A stretch of DNA of 64,000 nucleotides from Prevotella sp. GTDB lineage: Bacteria; Bacteroidota; Bacteroidia; Bacteroidales; Bacteroidaceae. The notes under the pieces are model-generated. The model saw nothing but the letters and a program-made list of their open reading frames with translations. It was not told the origin of the DNA and searched no databases. Every line of letters begins with the position of its first letter. The first letter of the stretch is position 1. The DNA is taken from contig JAIKZG010000009.1 in assembly GCA_024682415.1 (NCBI GenBank), forward strand, positions 124,001 to 188,000, in the 5' to 3' direction. Positions 1 through 8,857 of this stretch are shown here, piece after piece. A program made the translations under genes and the position numbers.

Positions 1-299
1 GTGCCGTCGGCTCGCTTTATGTCAAAAAAGAAAACGTCTTCATCGCGATTATAGCTCATAGGGATGAGCAGACTGTCGATATTCACCACCTTATTATATA
101 TAACGGTGTCGTTGCCGTCGATGCGCTGAGTGGAAACGGTGAGTGTATCTTTCAGCGTGTCCACATCTCCCGCAAGTCGGTAGTTGGTTCTTACCTTGTT
201 ATTTATAGAGCAGTCTATCGACGAGCAGCCTGCCATCACCGCCACCATAAGCGTGGCGACGGCTGAGCCTATTCTCGTATTTCGCTTCTTGACATTCAT
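1..299 (-). CDS. lipoprotein of unknown function (DUF6452-like), cut by window edge
   Basis: An open minus-strand frame begins at the ATG at 299 and runs off the left edge, so the C-terminus is missing. The first 99 residues show a basic N-terminus (MNVKKR), a hydrophobic stretch and a lipobox ending VMAGC, so the mature protein should be a lipoprotein with Cys near residue 27. After this come CSSIDC and an NNKVRTNY segment, then repeated DTLTV/DTVIYN stretches. This resembles the small Bacteroidota DUF6452 lipoproteins, but that name is from memory of the family pattern and no function is known. It lies 60 bp downstream of the GT2 gene on the same strand and may be co-transcribed with it. 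Confidence 0.6.
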   Translation of the reverse strand, partial: MNVKKRNTRIGSAVATLMVAVMAGCSSIDCSINNKVRTNYRLAGDVDTLKDTLTVSTQRIDGNDTVIYNKVVNIDSLLIPMSYNRDEDVFFFDIKRADG

Positions 300-360
300 A
301 TATATAAATATGTATATTCTTATCCAGATTTGGAATCTGTTTCCTTTTGTCTTTTTTATC

Positions 361-1323
361 TTACTTTTCCACCTTTATAGTCTTCTCTATCTGGTAGTCG
401 TTGCGTCCCTGTGAGGTGCGGCTTATAAGGTCGCCAAGGAAGCCGGCAAGGAAAAGCTGCGTTCCTAAAATCATCATTGTCAGCGCAATGTAGAAATAAG
501 GAGTGTCGGTTATCAGTCGCTGTGGAATGCCTTGCGAAAGGGCGTAGAGCTTGTCAGCGCCGAGGCATATTATAGCAATGAATCCGATGAATGACACCAG
601 CGAGCCCAAGAATCCGAACACGTGCATCGGTTTTTTGCCGAAATTGCTTAAGAACCAAAGGGTTATCAAGTCGAGATAACCGTTGAAGAAACGGTTGATA
701 CCAAACTTAGAACTGCCGTATTTGCGCGCCTGATGATGAACAATCTTTTCGCCTATCTTGTCGAAACCGGCGTTCTTTGCAAGATAAGGAATGTAGCGGT
801 GCATTTCTCCATACACCTCAATGCTCTTCACCACGTCTTTTCTGTAAGCCTTCAGTCCGCAGTTGAAGTCATGCAGATTCTTTATTCCGCTCACTTTTCT
901 TGCCGTAGCGTTGAACAGCTTTGTAGGAATGGTCTTCGACAATGGGTCGTAGCGCTTCTGCTTCCAGCCGCTCACGAGATCATAGCCGTCGTCCATTATC
1001 ATGTGGTAAAGTCCTGGTATCTCGTCAGGAGAGTCCTGCAAGTCGGCATCCATGGTTATCACCACGTCGCCCTCCGCAGCCTTGAATCCGCAATACAAGG
1101 CAGGGCTTTTTCCGTAGTTTCTGCGGAATTTTATCGCGCGCACATTCTCGTGCTCATCGCTCAGTTTTTCTATTACTTTCCATGAATTGTCGGTAGAGCC
1201 GTCGTTTACGAATATCACTTCGTAGCTGAATTTGTTGGCTTCCATCACGCGTGCTATCCATGCGTGGAGTTCCGACAGGGAGTCTTCCTCATTGTATAGA
1301 GGGATAATAACAGATATATCCAT
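361..1323 (-). CDS. GT2 family glycosyltransferase (polyprenyl-phosphate sugar transferase type)
   Basis: A 320-residue membrane glycosyltransferase of the DPM1/GtrB type, which moves a sugar from a nucleotide donor to a polyprenyl phosphate on the cytoplasmic face. The GT-A domain starts at the N-terminus (SVIIPLYNEE), has NDGSTD at 40-45 and the metal-binding MDADLQD at 91-97, and a HHQARKYGSSKFG region near 196-208. Two hydrophobic helices follow at about 234-254 and 276-300, the usual membrane hairpin of this group. Length is typical. It is 17 bp downstream of the DUF4199 gene, a pairing common in Bacteroidota. Acceptor and sugar cannot be inferred. Confidence 0.88.
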   Translation of the reverse strand: MDISVIIPLYNEEDSLSELHAWIARVMEANKFSYEVIFVNDGSTDNSWKVIEKLSDEHENVRAIKFRRNYGKSPALYCGFKAAEGDVVITMDADLQDSPDEIPGLYHMIMDDGYDLVSGWKQKRYDPLSKTIPTKLFNATARKVSGIKNLHDFNCGLKAYRKDVVKSIEVYGEMHRYIPYLAKNAGFDKIGEKIVHHQARKYGSSKFGINRFFNGYLDLITLWFLSNFGKKPMHVFGFLGSLVSFIGFIAIICLGADKLYALSQGIPQRLITDTPYFYIALTMMILGTQLFLAGFLGDLISRTSQGRNDYQIEKTIKVEK

Positions 1324-1340
1324 ATATATTAATAATATGA

Positions 1341-1898
1341 TTATTGTTTCTCGTTTTTATTTCTTTTCTTTCCTATAAGTGCTATCGGCATGCTCAGGAA
1401 GAAGCCTATGCAGAGATTTTGCAGCATAAACATAAACGCAATTTCCAGCGCGCTCAGGCTTGTAATCGTGGCTACAGCGTCGGTGAGCTGTCGGGTGTTC
1501 ACTCCGTAGGCTTTGTATACAGGCAATGCCTGGCTTATCGTGCTGTTGAGCATATCAGCGAAGCGTCCGTTGTCGAGGTAAGAGAAATACAGCATCTGGC
1601 TTACCGCCAATATCAGCGATGCGTAGAAGAATGAATATAGGCAATACACCAGCGCGCGTTTGAATGATATAGAGCCGCCCAATGCGTAGTTGCGGAATTT
1701 TATCAGTCGCCATCCTACGATGAAAGGTGTCGCCATCATCAATAGCGAGTTGAGCATGCTTTGTGGCATGAAAATAAGTGCCGCAAAACTTATTACCCAT
1801 ATCAAGCCTAATAAAGCACCGTCTTGACGGGCAAAAGCACGCACTTGAAACAAGGCTTCAATGCGCCTAAACTCTTTTTCTATATTTCCTGTGTCCAT
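1341..1898 (-). CDS. DUF4199 family membrane protein
   Basis: A protein of about 185 residues with four hydrophobic segments, matching the DUF4199 inner-membrane family; no activity is known. The frame is open to an ATG at 1931, but I prefer the ATG at 1898 (MDTGNIEKEF). The sequence just upstream of it on the minus strand contains TATTTTTG, a -7 element, which would put the transcript start between the two ATGs. It is followed at 17 bp by the GT2 gene on the same strand, suggesting an operon in which the membrane protein assists glycolipid synthesis or transport; that role is inference. Confidence 0.75.
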   Translation of the reverse strand: MDTGNIEKEFRRIEALFQVRAFARQDGALLGLIWVISFAALIFMPQSMLNSLLMMATPFIVGWRLIKFRNYALGGSISFKRALVYCLYSFFYASLILAVSQMLYFSYLDNGRFADMLNSTISQALPVYKAYGVNTRQLTDAVATITSLSALEIAFMFMLQNLCIGFFLSMPIALIGKKRNKNEKQ

Positions 1899-1988
1899 AT
1901 TTTTTGCAAAAATAGTCATTTTAGCTAACATAAAAGAGATTTACTGGCAAAAAATATATCCATTCGTAGTTTTATAACCTTAGTGGAA

Positions 1989-2346
1989 GAAACGAAAATT
2001 ACAAACGTAGTCATTAATACTATTTAACAACGAAGTGAAACTATGTTTATAGTTGTAGCAGATTGTTAATAAGAAAGTAAAACTATGTTTATAGTTGTAG
2101 CGGATTGTTAATAGAAGGTAAAACTATGTATATAGTCGTAGCAGATTGTTAATAGATAGTGAAACCATGTTTGTAGTTGTATCAGAATGTTAATAAGAAG
2201 TCATTTCTACGGCTATATTTGCCATTCGTCTTAAATTTTTCCTCATTCTCCATGCCTTGAATGAAGAGTTCTTCGCTGCTTTACATGTAAAATGAAAGAC
2301 TAAGAAGCTGATTATTAACATCTTCCTCTGCCGATAATCGTAAAAA
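1989..2346. repeat. dispersed intergenic repeat, copy 1, with four internal 41-bp units
   Basis: A 358-bp block repeated at 31505-31864 in the same orientation with high identity. Its core is four tandem units of 41-42 bp at 2035-2076, 2077-2117, 2118-2158 and 2159-2199. Each unit carries a small inverted repeat of the form AACTAT-GTTT-ATAGTT followed by GTAGCAGATTGTTAAT. A conserved non-repeated tail (2200-2346) follows. No open frame of coding character crosses it. The rest of the 1899-2619 gap holds a hairpin at 2493-2528 and nothing else recognisable. Confidence 0.85.
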
Positions 2347-2492
2347 CGACATAATTGAGCAAACTGCCCTCTATATATAATAATGTAGAGGCAGCGTAGA
2401 ATATACAAGATACTTTTATTGCATTAGAAGCCTTCGGGTGAAGAATTGCTTTATGCAATGACAACTATTACTATGCAATGAGGTTAATAATG

Positions 2493-2528
2493 AAAACTCG
2501 CTAATCTTTTTGGAGGTTAGCGAGTTTT
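2493..2528 (-). terminator. intrinsic terminator of the phosphatase gene
   Basis: Perfect 12-bp stem (AAAACTCGCTAA paired with TTAGCGAGTTTT) and a 12-base loop, ending in TTTT on the minus strand, about 90 bp beyond the stop of the minus-strand phosphatase gene. Confidence 0.7.
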
Positions 2529-2619
2529 GTGTATATTGTGCAATACAATCATGCGAGGTTTTTTTCGGAAGTATCTCGTTTATTTGGGGAATGTGTTTTA
2601 TTGCACTTTCCCCATCTTA

Positions 2620-3117
2620 TTATTTCTTCTTCAATTCTTCTGCCAAACCACGGCAACCGTCTTCGATTAGCTCAATGGCAAGCTCAAAGTCGGAAGGGCC
2701 GCCATAATAAGGGTCGGGGATGGTGTGATAACGAGGGTGCGCAGTCATGTAGTCGGCAAGGCAGCCGAGCTTCTCGCGGTCGGAATCATTGCGAGTGAGA
2801 GAAAGAAGGTCGCTCATGTTTCCCTCATCCATGCCGAGAATAAGGTCGAAATCATCAAAATCTGATGAATGCACTTGTCGGGCGATGCTGTGAAAATCAT
2901 ATCCATGCTTCTTGCCGTGCTCACGCATTCGTCTGTCGGGTAGCTGCCCCTTATGCCATGAGCCTATGCCGGCAGAGTCTACATCGTAGTTGCCTATCAA
3001 GGCAATATCGTTCTCGATAATCTGTCTCATAATTTCTTCGGCGGCAGGAGAACGACATATATTTCCCAGGCATACGAACAAAATCTTTTTCTTTCTTGCG
3101 TTTACTTGCTTATCCAT
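2620..3117 (-). CDS. low-molecular-weight protein-tyrosine phosphatase
   Basis: A 165-residue cytoplasmic phosphatase of the arsenate-reductase-like LMW-PTP fold. The phosphate loop C-X5-R is at residues 16-22 (CLGNICRS), and the general-acid loop DPYYGG is near residue 135; both are intact, so it should be active. The N-terminal MDKQVNARKK is a short basic extension. Such enzymes often act on tyrosine kinases of capsule export, but no partner lies nearby. A TAnnTTTG promoter element sits at 3146-3139 on the minus strand, and a terminator follows at 2493-2528, so it looks monocistronic. Confidence 0.92.
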   Translation of the reverse strand: MDKQVNARKKKILFVCLGNICRSPAAEEIMRQIIENDIALIGNYDVDSAGIGSWHKGQLPDRRMREHGKKHGYDFHSIARQVHSSDFDDFDLILGMDEGNMSDLLSLTRNDSDREKLGCLADYMTAHPRYHTIPDPYYGGPSDFELAIELIEDGCRGLAEELKKK

Positions 3118-3138
3118 TATGTTTGTTGATTGTTATTG

Positions 3139-3146
3139 CAAAGTTA
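3139..3146 (-). promoter_or_regulatory. Bacteroidota -7 element for the phosphatase gene
   Basis: TAACTTTG on the minus strand, 22 bases before the phosphatase start codon. It matches the TAnnTTTG consensus. No clear TTG box is visible upstream. Confidence 0.5.
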
Positions 3147-3206
3147 CGATTTTATATCATTTTCTTGCATGTTTAGATAATAATAATTATTTTTGTTGCT
3201 TGAATT

Positions 3207-3662
3207 ATGACTAAGATAGATAAATATGAAATGCTTGCAAAGCAAATTGACGCTTTGCTGATGGGAGAAAGCAATAAAACGGCATTGCTCGCTAATGCTG
3301 CCGCAGCTATTCACAATGAAATGAAGTTCTTTTGGACGGGTTTTTATCTTGTAGACGGCGAAGAACTTGTGCTCGGTCCTTTCCAAGGCTCTGTGGCTTG
3401 CTACAGGATAAAGAAAGGACGTGGCGTGTGTGGCACAGCGTGGCAGGAAGATAAAACGATAGTGGTGCCCGATGTGGAGCAGTTTCCGGGTCATATAGCA
3501 TGCAGCAGTTTGTCGCGCTCAGAGATTGTAGTGCCTTTGCGCGGTGCAGATGGAAAGGTGACAGGTGTGCTCGATATAGACAGCGACCAGTTGGCAACAT
3601 TTGATGAAACGGATGCCGAATGGCTGGAGAAGATTGTCAAAATCATAGAGAACAAAATATAA
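3207..3662 (+). CDS. msrC: free methionine-(R)-sulfoxide reductase (GAF domain)
   Basis: A 151-residue single GAF-domain protein that reduces free methionine-R-sulfoxide using thiol chemistry. The three family cysteines are present: C65 in VACYRI, C75 in GVCGTA and C99 in HIACSS, followed by SEIVVPL. These match the redox cysteines of the fRMsr family, where the third is usually catalytic. The length is normal. The gene ends 6 bp before the LolD-type ATPase gene, so the two are probably co-transcribed, though no functional link is obvious. A TATTTTTG-like element lies about 15 bp upstream of the start. Confidence 0.9.
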   Translation: MTKIDKYEMLAKQIDALLMGESNKTALLANAAAAIHNEMKFFWTGFYLVDGEELVLGPFQGSVACYRIKKGRGVCGTAWQEDKTIVVPDVEQFPGHIACSSLSRSEIVVPLRGADGKVTGVLDIDSDQLATFDETDAEWLEKIVKIIENKI

Positions 3663-3668
3663 TACGAT

Positions 3669-4364
3669 ATGATTGACGTAAGAGGAATAACTAAGAGTTT
3701 TGGCGCTTTGCAGGTGCTGAAAGGCATTGACCTACATATTAATAAAGGTGAGGTGGTGAGTATCGTTGGCCCTTCGGGCGCGGGCAAGACTACTTTGCTG
3801 CAGATAATTGGAACTCTCGATAAGCCTGACGGTGGCGAGATAACAATAGATGGAATTAAGGTGAATGAGCTGTCTACTAATAAGTTGAGCGATTTCCGCA
3901 ATCAGCACATTGGCTTCGTGTTTCAGTTTCATCAGTTGTTGCCGGAATTCTCTGCCCTCGAAAATATCATGATTCCGGCTTTCATAGCAGGAAAATCACG
4001 CTCGGAAGCAAAGAAGCGTGCTGAGGAACTGCTTGAGTTTATGGGATTGGCTGACAGGGCAAGTCATAAGCCGAAGGAACTTTCTGGCGGTGAGAAGCAG
4101 AGAGTGGCTGTGGCGCGTGCGTTGGTGAATAATCCGGCAGTGATATTGGCGGATGAGCCGTCGGGTAGTCTCGATTCTAAAAACAAAGCGGAACTGCATC
4201 AGTTGTTCTTCGACTTGCGTGACAAATTCGGTCAGACTTTTGTAATCGTTACTCATGATGAGGGGTTGGCAGAGATAACCGACCGCACTATTCATCTGAA
4301 AGACGGCTTGATAGTGGCTGACGAAACAAAGATTCCTTTCGGCAGAACTACTGAGGAGGAATAA
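3669..4364 (+). CDS. lolD: ABC transporter ATP-binding protein, LolD/MacB type
   Basis: A 231-residue ATPase with Walker [10 protein letters not shown] at 34-42, a Q-loop region [17 protein letters not shown] at about 83-99, signature LSGGE at 138-142 and Walker [12 protein letters not shown] from 159. The [15 protein letters not shown] segment is characteristic of the LolD/FtsE/MacB subgroup, whose members pair with a separate permease to extract lipoproteins or drive periplasmic mechanotransmission. No permease gene is adjacent, so the partner must be elsewhere, which is common for Bacteroidota LolD. The symbol is by subgroup similarity only. Confidence 0.85.
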   Translation: MIDVRGITKSFGALQVLKGIDLHINKGEVVSIVGPSGAGKTTLLQIIGTLDKPDGGEITIDGIKVNELSTNKLSDFRNQHIGFVFQFHQLLPEFSALENIMIPAFIAGKSRSEAKKRAEELLEFMGLADRASHKPKELSGGEKQRVAVARALVNNPAVILADEPSGSLDSKNKAELHQLFFDLRDKFGQTFVIVTHDEGLAEITDRTIHLKDGLIVADETKIPFGRTTEEE

Positions 4365-4384
4365 AAAGAACAAAAGGAAAATAG

Positions 4385-5218
4385 ATGATAAAATTAGGTG
4401 AATATAATGAAATGGAGATAACGAAGAAGGTAGACTTCGGACTTTATCTCGATGGTGGCAAGGAGGGCGAAATTCTTCTTCCGAAACGATATGTGACAAA
4501 GGATATGAAGGTGGGCGACACCATAAATGTCTTCGTATATCTTGATCAGGAGGAACGTCCTGTCGCTACAACGGAAACTCCGCTTGCAAAAGTGGGCGAT
4601 TTCGCTTATTTGCAGGTGGCGTGGGTGAATGAATACGGAGCTTTCCTCGACTGGGGACTGATGAAGGATTTATTCTGTCCGTTCCGTGAGCAGAAAATGA
4701 GAATGTCGCAGGGCAAGGGTTATGTGGTGCATATTCATGTGGATGAAGAAAGTTATCGCATAATGGCTTCTGCCAAGGTAGACAGATATTTCTCGGAAGA
4801 GCCTCCTACATATAATATAGGTGATGAGGTGGATTTGCTCGTATGGCAGAAGACAGACCTCGGCTTTAAGGTAATCATCGACAATAAATACCCAGGACTG
4901 GTTTATAAAGATCAGATATTTCGCCAGATTTTTACTGGCGACAGGCTGAAAGGATATATAGAAAATGTACGCGAGGACGGAAAAATTGACGTAAGCTTGC
5001 AACAGAATGGCCGTAAGCATACTCTTGACTTCGCGGAAACACTTATGCAGTATCTTGATGAGCACGACGGCAAATGCGACTTGGGCGACAAGAGCGACGC
5101 CAACGACATCTATGAGAGATTTGCTGTAAGTAAAAAGGTATATAAGAAGGCGATAGGCGATTTGTATAAACGCCGATTGATTAAGATCAGTCCTTACAGT
5201 ATCGTAAAAAATATATAA
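4385..5218 (+). CDS. S1 RNA-binding domain protein, CvfB/YitL type
   Basis: A 277-residue protein with several consecutive S1-like OB folds (around residues 7-65, 70-135 and 140-210) and a C-terminal winged-helix-like segment ending KKAIGDLYKRRLIKISP. This is the domain order of Staphylococcus CvfB and Bacillus YitL, which bind RNA and affect virulence-gene expression in Firmicutes; the role in Bacteroidota is not established. It follows the LolD-type gene by 20 bp, so they may share a transcript. The motifs GAFLDWGLMKDLF and GLVYKDQIF are the recognisable S1 signatures. Confidence 0.8.
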   Translation: MIKLGEYNEMEITKKVDFGLYLDGGKEGEILLPKRYVTKDMKVGDTINVFVYLDQEERPVATTETPLAKVGDFAYLQVAWVNEYGAFLDWGLMKDLFCPFREQKMRMSQGKGYVVHIHVDEESYRIMASAKVDRYFSEEPPTYNIGDEVDLLVWQKTDLGFKVIIDNKYPGLVYKDQIFRQIFTGDRLKGYIENVREDGKIDVSLQQNGRKHTLDFAETLMQYLDEHDGKCDLGDKSDANDIYERFAVSKKVYKKAIGDLYKRRLIKISPYSIVKNI

Positions 5219-5226
5219 GAAAAAAT

Positions 5227-5258
5227 TTGGAGTGTACCGATTAAAGTTGTAATTTTGC
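5227..5258 (+). promoter_or_regulatory. promoter of the infC-rpmI-rplT operon
   Basis: TTTG at 5227-5230 and TAATTTTG at 5251-5258 with 20 bases between, a close match to the Bacteroidota housekeeping promoter. The predicted start near 5265 leaves a leader of about 55 bases. Confidence 0.7.
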
Positions 5259-5318
5259 AGCCGATTACGCCAAAATATAGGCGCAAAACTTTAAAATATA
5301 TAGACTTAAAATAGTTGA

Positions 5319-6017
5319 ATGAAGAAAAACGACATCAAGTTTCAGTACCGTGTAAATGAACAAATTCGTGTCAAAGAGGTACGTGTGGTTAGTGACAATG
5401 GAGCGGAAATAATGCCGACTCGTAAAGCCATGGATATGGCACGCAATGCAGGTGAGGATTTAGTGGAGATCTCTCCAAATGCTCAGCCTCCTGTTTGTCG
5501 CATCATCGACTATTCTAAGTTCTTGTATCAGCAGAAGAAACGCCAGAAGGAGATGAAGCAGAAGCAGGTGAAGGTGGAAGTGAAGGAAATTCGCTTCGGA
5601 CCTCAGACAGCTGACGCTGACTATAATTTCAAGCTGAAGCATGCTCAGGAATTCCTTCAGGAAGGCAACAAAGTGAGAGCTTATGTGTTCTTCCGTGGAC
5701 GTTCTATCTTGTTTAAAGAGCAGGGCGAGGTTCTTCTTCTCCGTTTTGCCAACGACTTGGAAGAATGGGGTAAGGTGGAGCAGATGCCAAAGCTTGAAGG
5801 CAAGAAGATGTTCCTCTTTATGGCACCTAAGAAAGCAGGCGTAGCCAAGAAGAGCCAGCAGAAGATGGATCGCGAGAAGCGTGAAGCGGAAGCTAAGGCT
5901 GCCGAAAAGGTAGAAAACGAGGAGAACGCAAAGAAAAATGGTCTTTTCGCTAATGCCAAGGGTGGTGCCGACGCTCTCAATAAGCTGAACGATAAACAGA
6001 ACGAGAACGAAGACTAA
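5319..6017 (+). CDS. infC: translation initiation factor IF-3
   Basis: Binds the 30S subunit and polices start-codon and initiator-tRNA choice. The N-domain (about 8-80) contains [15 protein letters not shown] and [12 protein letters not shown]; the C-domain (about 90-170) contains [24 protein letters not shown]. The protein is 232 residues, longer than the roughly 180 of E. coli, because of a charged Lys/Glu/Ala-rich C-terminal tail from about 178 to the end; such tails are seen in Bacteroidota IF-3. It starts with ATG, not the rare AUU of enterobacterial infC. It heads the classical infC-rpmI-rplT operon. Confidence 0.97.
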   Translation: MKKNDIKFQYRVNEQIRVKEVRVVSDNGAEIMPTRKAMDMARNAGEDLVEISPNAQPPVCRIIDYSKFLYQQKKRQKEMKQKQVKVEVKEIRFGPQTADADYNFKLKHAQEFLQEGNKVRAYVFFRGRSILFKEQGEVLLLRFANDLEEWGKVEQMPKLEGKKMFLFMAPKKAGVAKKSQQKMDREKREAEAKAAEKVENEENAKKNGLFANAKGGADALNKLNDKQNENED

Positions 6018-6087
6018 GAAAAGAATGTGCGTAACGCCGGGTATATGCGTTGCCACTATATATAATAATTAATTAAACAAACAAAAA

Positions 6088-6285
6088 ATGCCAAAAGTAA
6101 AGACTAACAGCGGCGCAAAGAAGAGATTCTCATTCACCGCAACAGGTAAGATTAAGCGTCATCACGCTTATCATAGTCATATCTTGACTAAGAAGACAAA
6201 GAAGCAGAAGAGAAACTTGGTTCACACTACTCTCGTTGATGGTAGCAACATGAAGCAGGTTCGCGACTTGTTGAATCTTCGTTAA
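6088..6285 (+). CDS. rpmI: 50S ribosomal protein L35
   Basis: A 65-residue basic protein beginning [21 protein letters not shown], the standard L35 signature, with [14 protein letters not shown] in the middle. It sits 70 bp after infC and 37 bp before rplT, the conserved order. Length is exactly typical. Confidence 0.98.
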   Translation: MPKVKTNSGAKKRFSFTATGKIKRHHAYHSHILTKKTKKQKRNLVHTTLVDGSNMKQVRDLLNLR

Positions 6286-6322
6286 TCATTCACTTAGTCT
6301 AACTTTTTAAAGAAAGAAAATT

Positions 6323-6667
6323 ATGCCAAGATCAGTAAATCACGTTGCATCAAAAGCAAAGAGAACTAGAATTCTGAAGCAGACTAAGGGTTACTTCGGT
6401 GCTAGAAAGAACGTTTGGACAGTAGCAAAGAACACATGGGAGAAGGGTCTTACTTACGCTTACCGTGATCGTCGTAACAAGAAGCGCAACTTCCGTGCAT
6501 TGTGGATTCAGCGTATCAACGCTGCCGCTCGTCTTGAGGGATTGAGCTACAGCACATTGATGGGCGCTCTTCACAAGGCTGGTATCGAGATTAACCGTAA
6601 GGTCCTCGCTGACCTCGCTGTTAATAATCCAGACGCGTTCAAGGCTATCGTAGCAAAGGTTAAGTAA
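6323..6667 (+). CDS. rplT: 50S ribosomal protein L20
   Basis: A 114-residue 23S rRNA-binding assembly protein. It opens [20 protein letters not shown] and contains [22 protein letters not shown], all typical of L20. In several bacteria L20 represses this operon by binding its leader; I see no obvious L20-mimicking structure in the short leader here. The operon ends at a hairpin at 6717-6748. Confidence 0.98.
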   Translation: MPRSVNHVASKAKRTRILKQTKGYFGARKNVWTVAKNTWEKGLTYAYRDRRNKKRNFRALWIQRINAAARLEGLSYSTLMGALHKAGIEINRKVLADLAVNNPDAFKAIVAKVK

Positions 6668-6716
6668 TCATTGCTGAAGCGTAACCGCTTCAATTTTCGA
6701 TAGGATTTATTGAATT

Positions 6717-6748
6717 GGGAATATCTCTTACGGGAGATGTTCCCTTTT
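6717..6748 (+). terminator. terminator after rplT
   Basis: GGGAATATCTC pairs with GAGATGTTCCC around a short loop (6717-6744) and is followed by a TTTTCTCTTT tract, 50 bp beyond the rplT stop. Confidence 0.75.
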
Positions 6749-6761
6749 CTCTTTAATATCC

Positions 6762-6807
6762 TTGATAGTCTAATCTTTTTTCATTAATTTTGCAACGTAT
6801 AATTTTG
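6762..6807 (+). promoter_or_regulatory. promoter region of the ABC-F gene
   Basis: TTG at 6762-6764 and TAATTTTG at 6785-6792 are spaced by 20 bases. A second TAATTTTG lies at 6800-6807, so two start sites are possible, both giving a very short leader before the ATG at 6822. Confidence 0.65.
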
Positions 6808-6821
6808 AATAAAATAACAGG

Positions 6822-8786
6822 ATGATTTCCGTAGAAAACTTGAAGGTAGAATTTGGCGCGAAGCCATTGTTTCAGGATGTAAGTTTCGTAGTAAATGAAC
6901 GTGACCGCATTGCCCTTGTCGGCAAAAATGGCGCAGGCAAGTCTACTATGCTGAAAATGCTGTGCGGAATGCAACGTCCTACTGACGGAACTATATCTAT
7001 CGCAAATGATACTACCGTGGGCTATCTTCCACAGGTGATGAAATTGCAGGATAATACTACCGTAAAGGAGGAAACACGAAAGGCATTCAGCAACAACACT
7101 AAGCTAAAGGCTAAGCTCGACAAGATGCAGAAAGAAATGGAAAGTCGCACCGATTATGAAAGCGACAGCTATATGCAGCTTGTAGAGAAGTTTACTCAGG
7201 AACATGAGCGATATGGAATGCTTGGCGGTGAGAACTATGAGGCCGATATCGACCGCACATTGACCGGATTGGGATTTACAAAAGAGGATTTCGACCGCCC
7301 AACGTCAGAATTCAGCGGTGGATGGAGAATGCGTATTGAGCTGGCAAAGATTTTGCTGCGTAAGCCTGATGTGCTGCTCCTTGATGAGCCTACCAATCAT
7401 CTTGATATTGAAAGTATTCAGTGGTTGGAGCAATTCTTGCAGCAGAGCGGCAGAGCCGTAGTGCTGGTGAGCCACGACAGGGCTTTCATCAATAATGTGA
7501 CCGACCGCACGATAGAAATATCATGTGGCAGAATTTATGATTATAAGGTGAAGTATGATGAGTTTCTGGAATTGCGCAAGGAGCGCAGAGAACAGCAGCT
7601 TCGCGCTTACAATAATCAGCAGAAGGAAATAGCCGATATAAAGAAATTTATAGAGACTTTCAGATATAAGGCAAGTAAGGCAGTGCAGGTGCAGAGTCGC
7701 ATCAAGCAGTTGGAGAAGATTGTTCCGATTGAGATTGACGACGTGGATACATCGGCAATGAACCTGAAATTCCCGCCATGCCAGCGCAGTGGTGATTATC
7801 CAGTGATATGCAAGGATGTACGCAAAGATTATGGGGCGCATAATGTATTCAAGGATGTAAATCTCACAATAAAGCGAGGCGAGAAAGTAGCTTTCGTGGG
7901 AAAGAATGGTGAGGGAAAATCTACGCTCGTGAAATGTATCATGGGTGAGATACCTTATGACGGTGAGCTTAAGATAGGTCATAACATTCAGATAGGATAT
8001 TTCGCGCAGAATCAGGCGCAGCTTCTTGACGAGAACCTCACTATATTCCAGACAATAGATAATGTAGCTACTGGTGATATCAGACTGAGAATAAATGATA
8101 TTCTCGGAGCGTTCATGTTTGGTGGCGAAACATCTGAAAAGAAAGTTGGCTTCCTGAGTGGAGGAGAGCGCAGTAGGCTGGCAATGATAAGATTGCTGCT
8201 TGAGCCTGTTAATCTCCTTATTCTCGATGAGCCTACCAACCACTTGGATATTCCTTCAAAGGATGTGCTGAAAAAGGCTATTAAGGCATTCGACGGCACT
8301 GCCATAATCGTGAGCCACGACCGTGAATTCCTTGACGGACTGGTGGATAAGGTTTATGAGTTCGGAGGAGGCGTTGTAAGAGAGCACCTTGGCGGTATCT
8401 ACGATTTCCTTCGCAATAAGCAGAGCGAAACAATCGCAGAGGCTATCGGTGAGGGCGACCATAAGAGCAAAGATAATGCTCCTCAGGAAACGGCTAAGGC
8501 GGAAGAGCCGAAAAATTCTTCTGATGACTCGCAGATGAGCTATGCTGAGCGCAAAGAGATACAAAAGAAAGTGCGCAAGATAGAGAAGCAGGTGGCAGAG
8601 TCGGAAAAGAAAATCGCTGAGATGGAGGAGCGACTGAAAGAGCTCGACGCGAAACTCAGTAAGCCGGAAAATGCCACAGATATGAAACTTGTGGCAGAAT
8701 ATACTGACACTACAAAGGCTCTTGAAGCGGAGAATGAGAAGTGGCTCGAACTTTCAGAACAGCTTGAAGAGATAAGGATAGATTAA
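6822..8786 (+). CDS. ABC-F family ATPase (Uup/EttA class ribosome-associated)
   Basis: A 654-residue protein with two ABC ATPase domains and no membrane segment, the ABC-F layout; such proteins act at the ribosomal E site or in ribosome biogenesis. The first cassette has GKNGAGKST near residue 34, the signature FSGGWRMRIELAKIL and LLLDEPTNHLD; the second has GKNGEGKST, LSGGERSRLAMIRLL and LLILDEPTNHLD. A long inter-domain linker (about 240-300, charged helices) and a C-terminal Lys/Glu-rich coiled coil (about 565-650) resemble Uup more than EttA. The subgroup, and whether it gives antibiotic protection, cannot be decided from motifs. Confidence 0.9.
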   Translation: MISVENLKVEFGAKPLFQDVSFVVNERDRIALVGKNGAGKSTMLKMLCGMQRPTDGTISIANDTTVGYLPQVMKLQDNTTVKEETRKAFSNNTKLKAKLDKMQKEMESRTDYESDSYMQLVEKFTQEHERYGMLGGENYEADIDRTLTGLGFTKEDFDRPTSEFSGGWRMRIELAKILLRKPDVLLLDEPTNHLDIESIQWLEQFLQQSGRAVVLVSHDRAFINNVTDRTIEISCGRIYDYKVKYDEFLELRKERREQQLRAYNNQQKEIADIKKFIETFRYKASKAVQVQSRIKQLEKIVPIEIDDVDTSAMNLKFPPCQRSGDYPVICKDVRKDYGAHNVFKDVNLTIKRGEKVAFVGKNGEGKSTLVKCIMGEIPYDGELKIGHNIQIGYFAQNQAQLLDENLTIFQTIDNVATGDIRLRINDILGAFMFGGETSEKKVGFLSGGERSRLAMIRLLLEPVNLLILDEPTNHLDIPSKDVLKKAIKAFDGTAIIVSHDREFLDGLVDKVYEFGGGVVREHLGGIYDFLRNKQSETIAEAIGEGDHKSKDNAPQETAKAEEPKNSSDDSQMSYAERKEIQKKVRKIEKQVAESEKKIAEMEERLKELDAKLSKPENATDMKLVAEYTDTTKALEAENEKWLELSEQLEEIRID

Positions 8787-8857
8787 AATTACCTCAATAA
8801 AACATAAGATAGAGAGATAAAAACATAAACAACAAATTAAATTAATCATTTTAGAAA

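Noticed and set aside
361..1185. Plus-strand frames opposite the GT2 gene
   Set aside because: They are shadows of a well-supported glycosyltransferase on the other strand.
2190..2408. Minus-strand 72-residue frame in the dispersed repeat
   Set aside because: The frame lies in a non-coding repeat, is not obviously kept in the second copy, and has no promoter or ribosome site.
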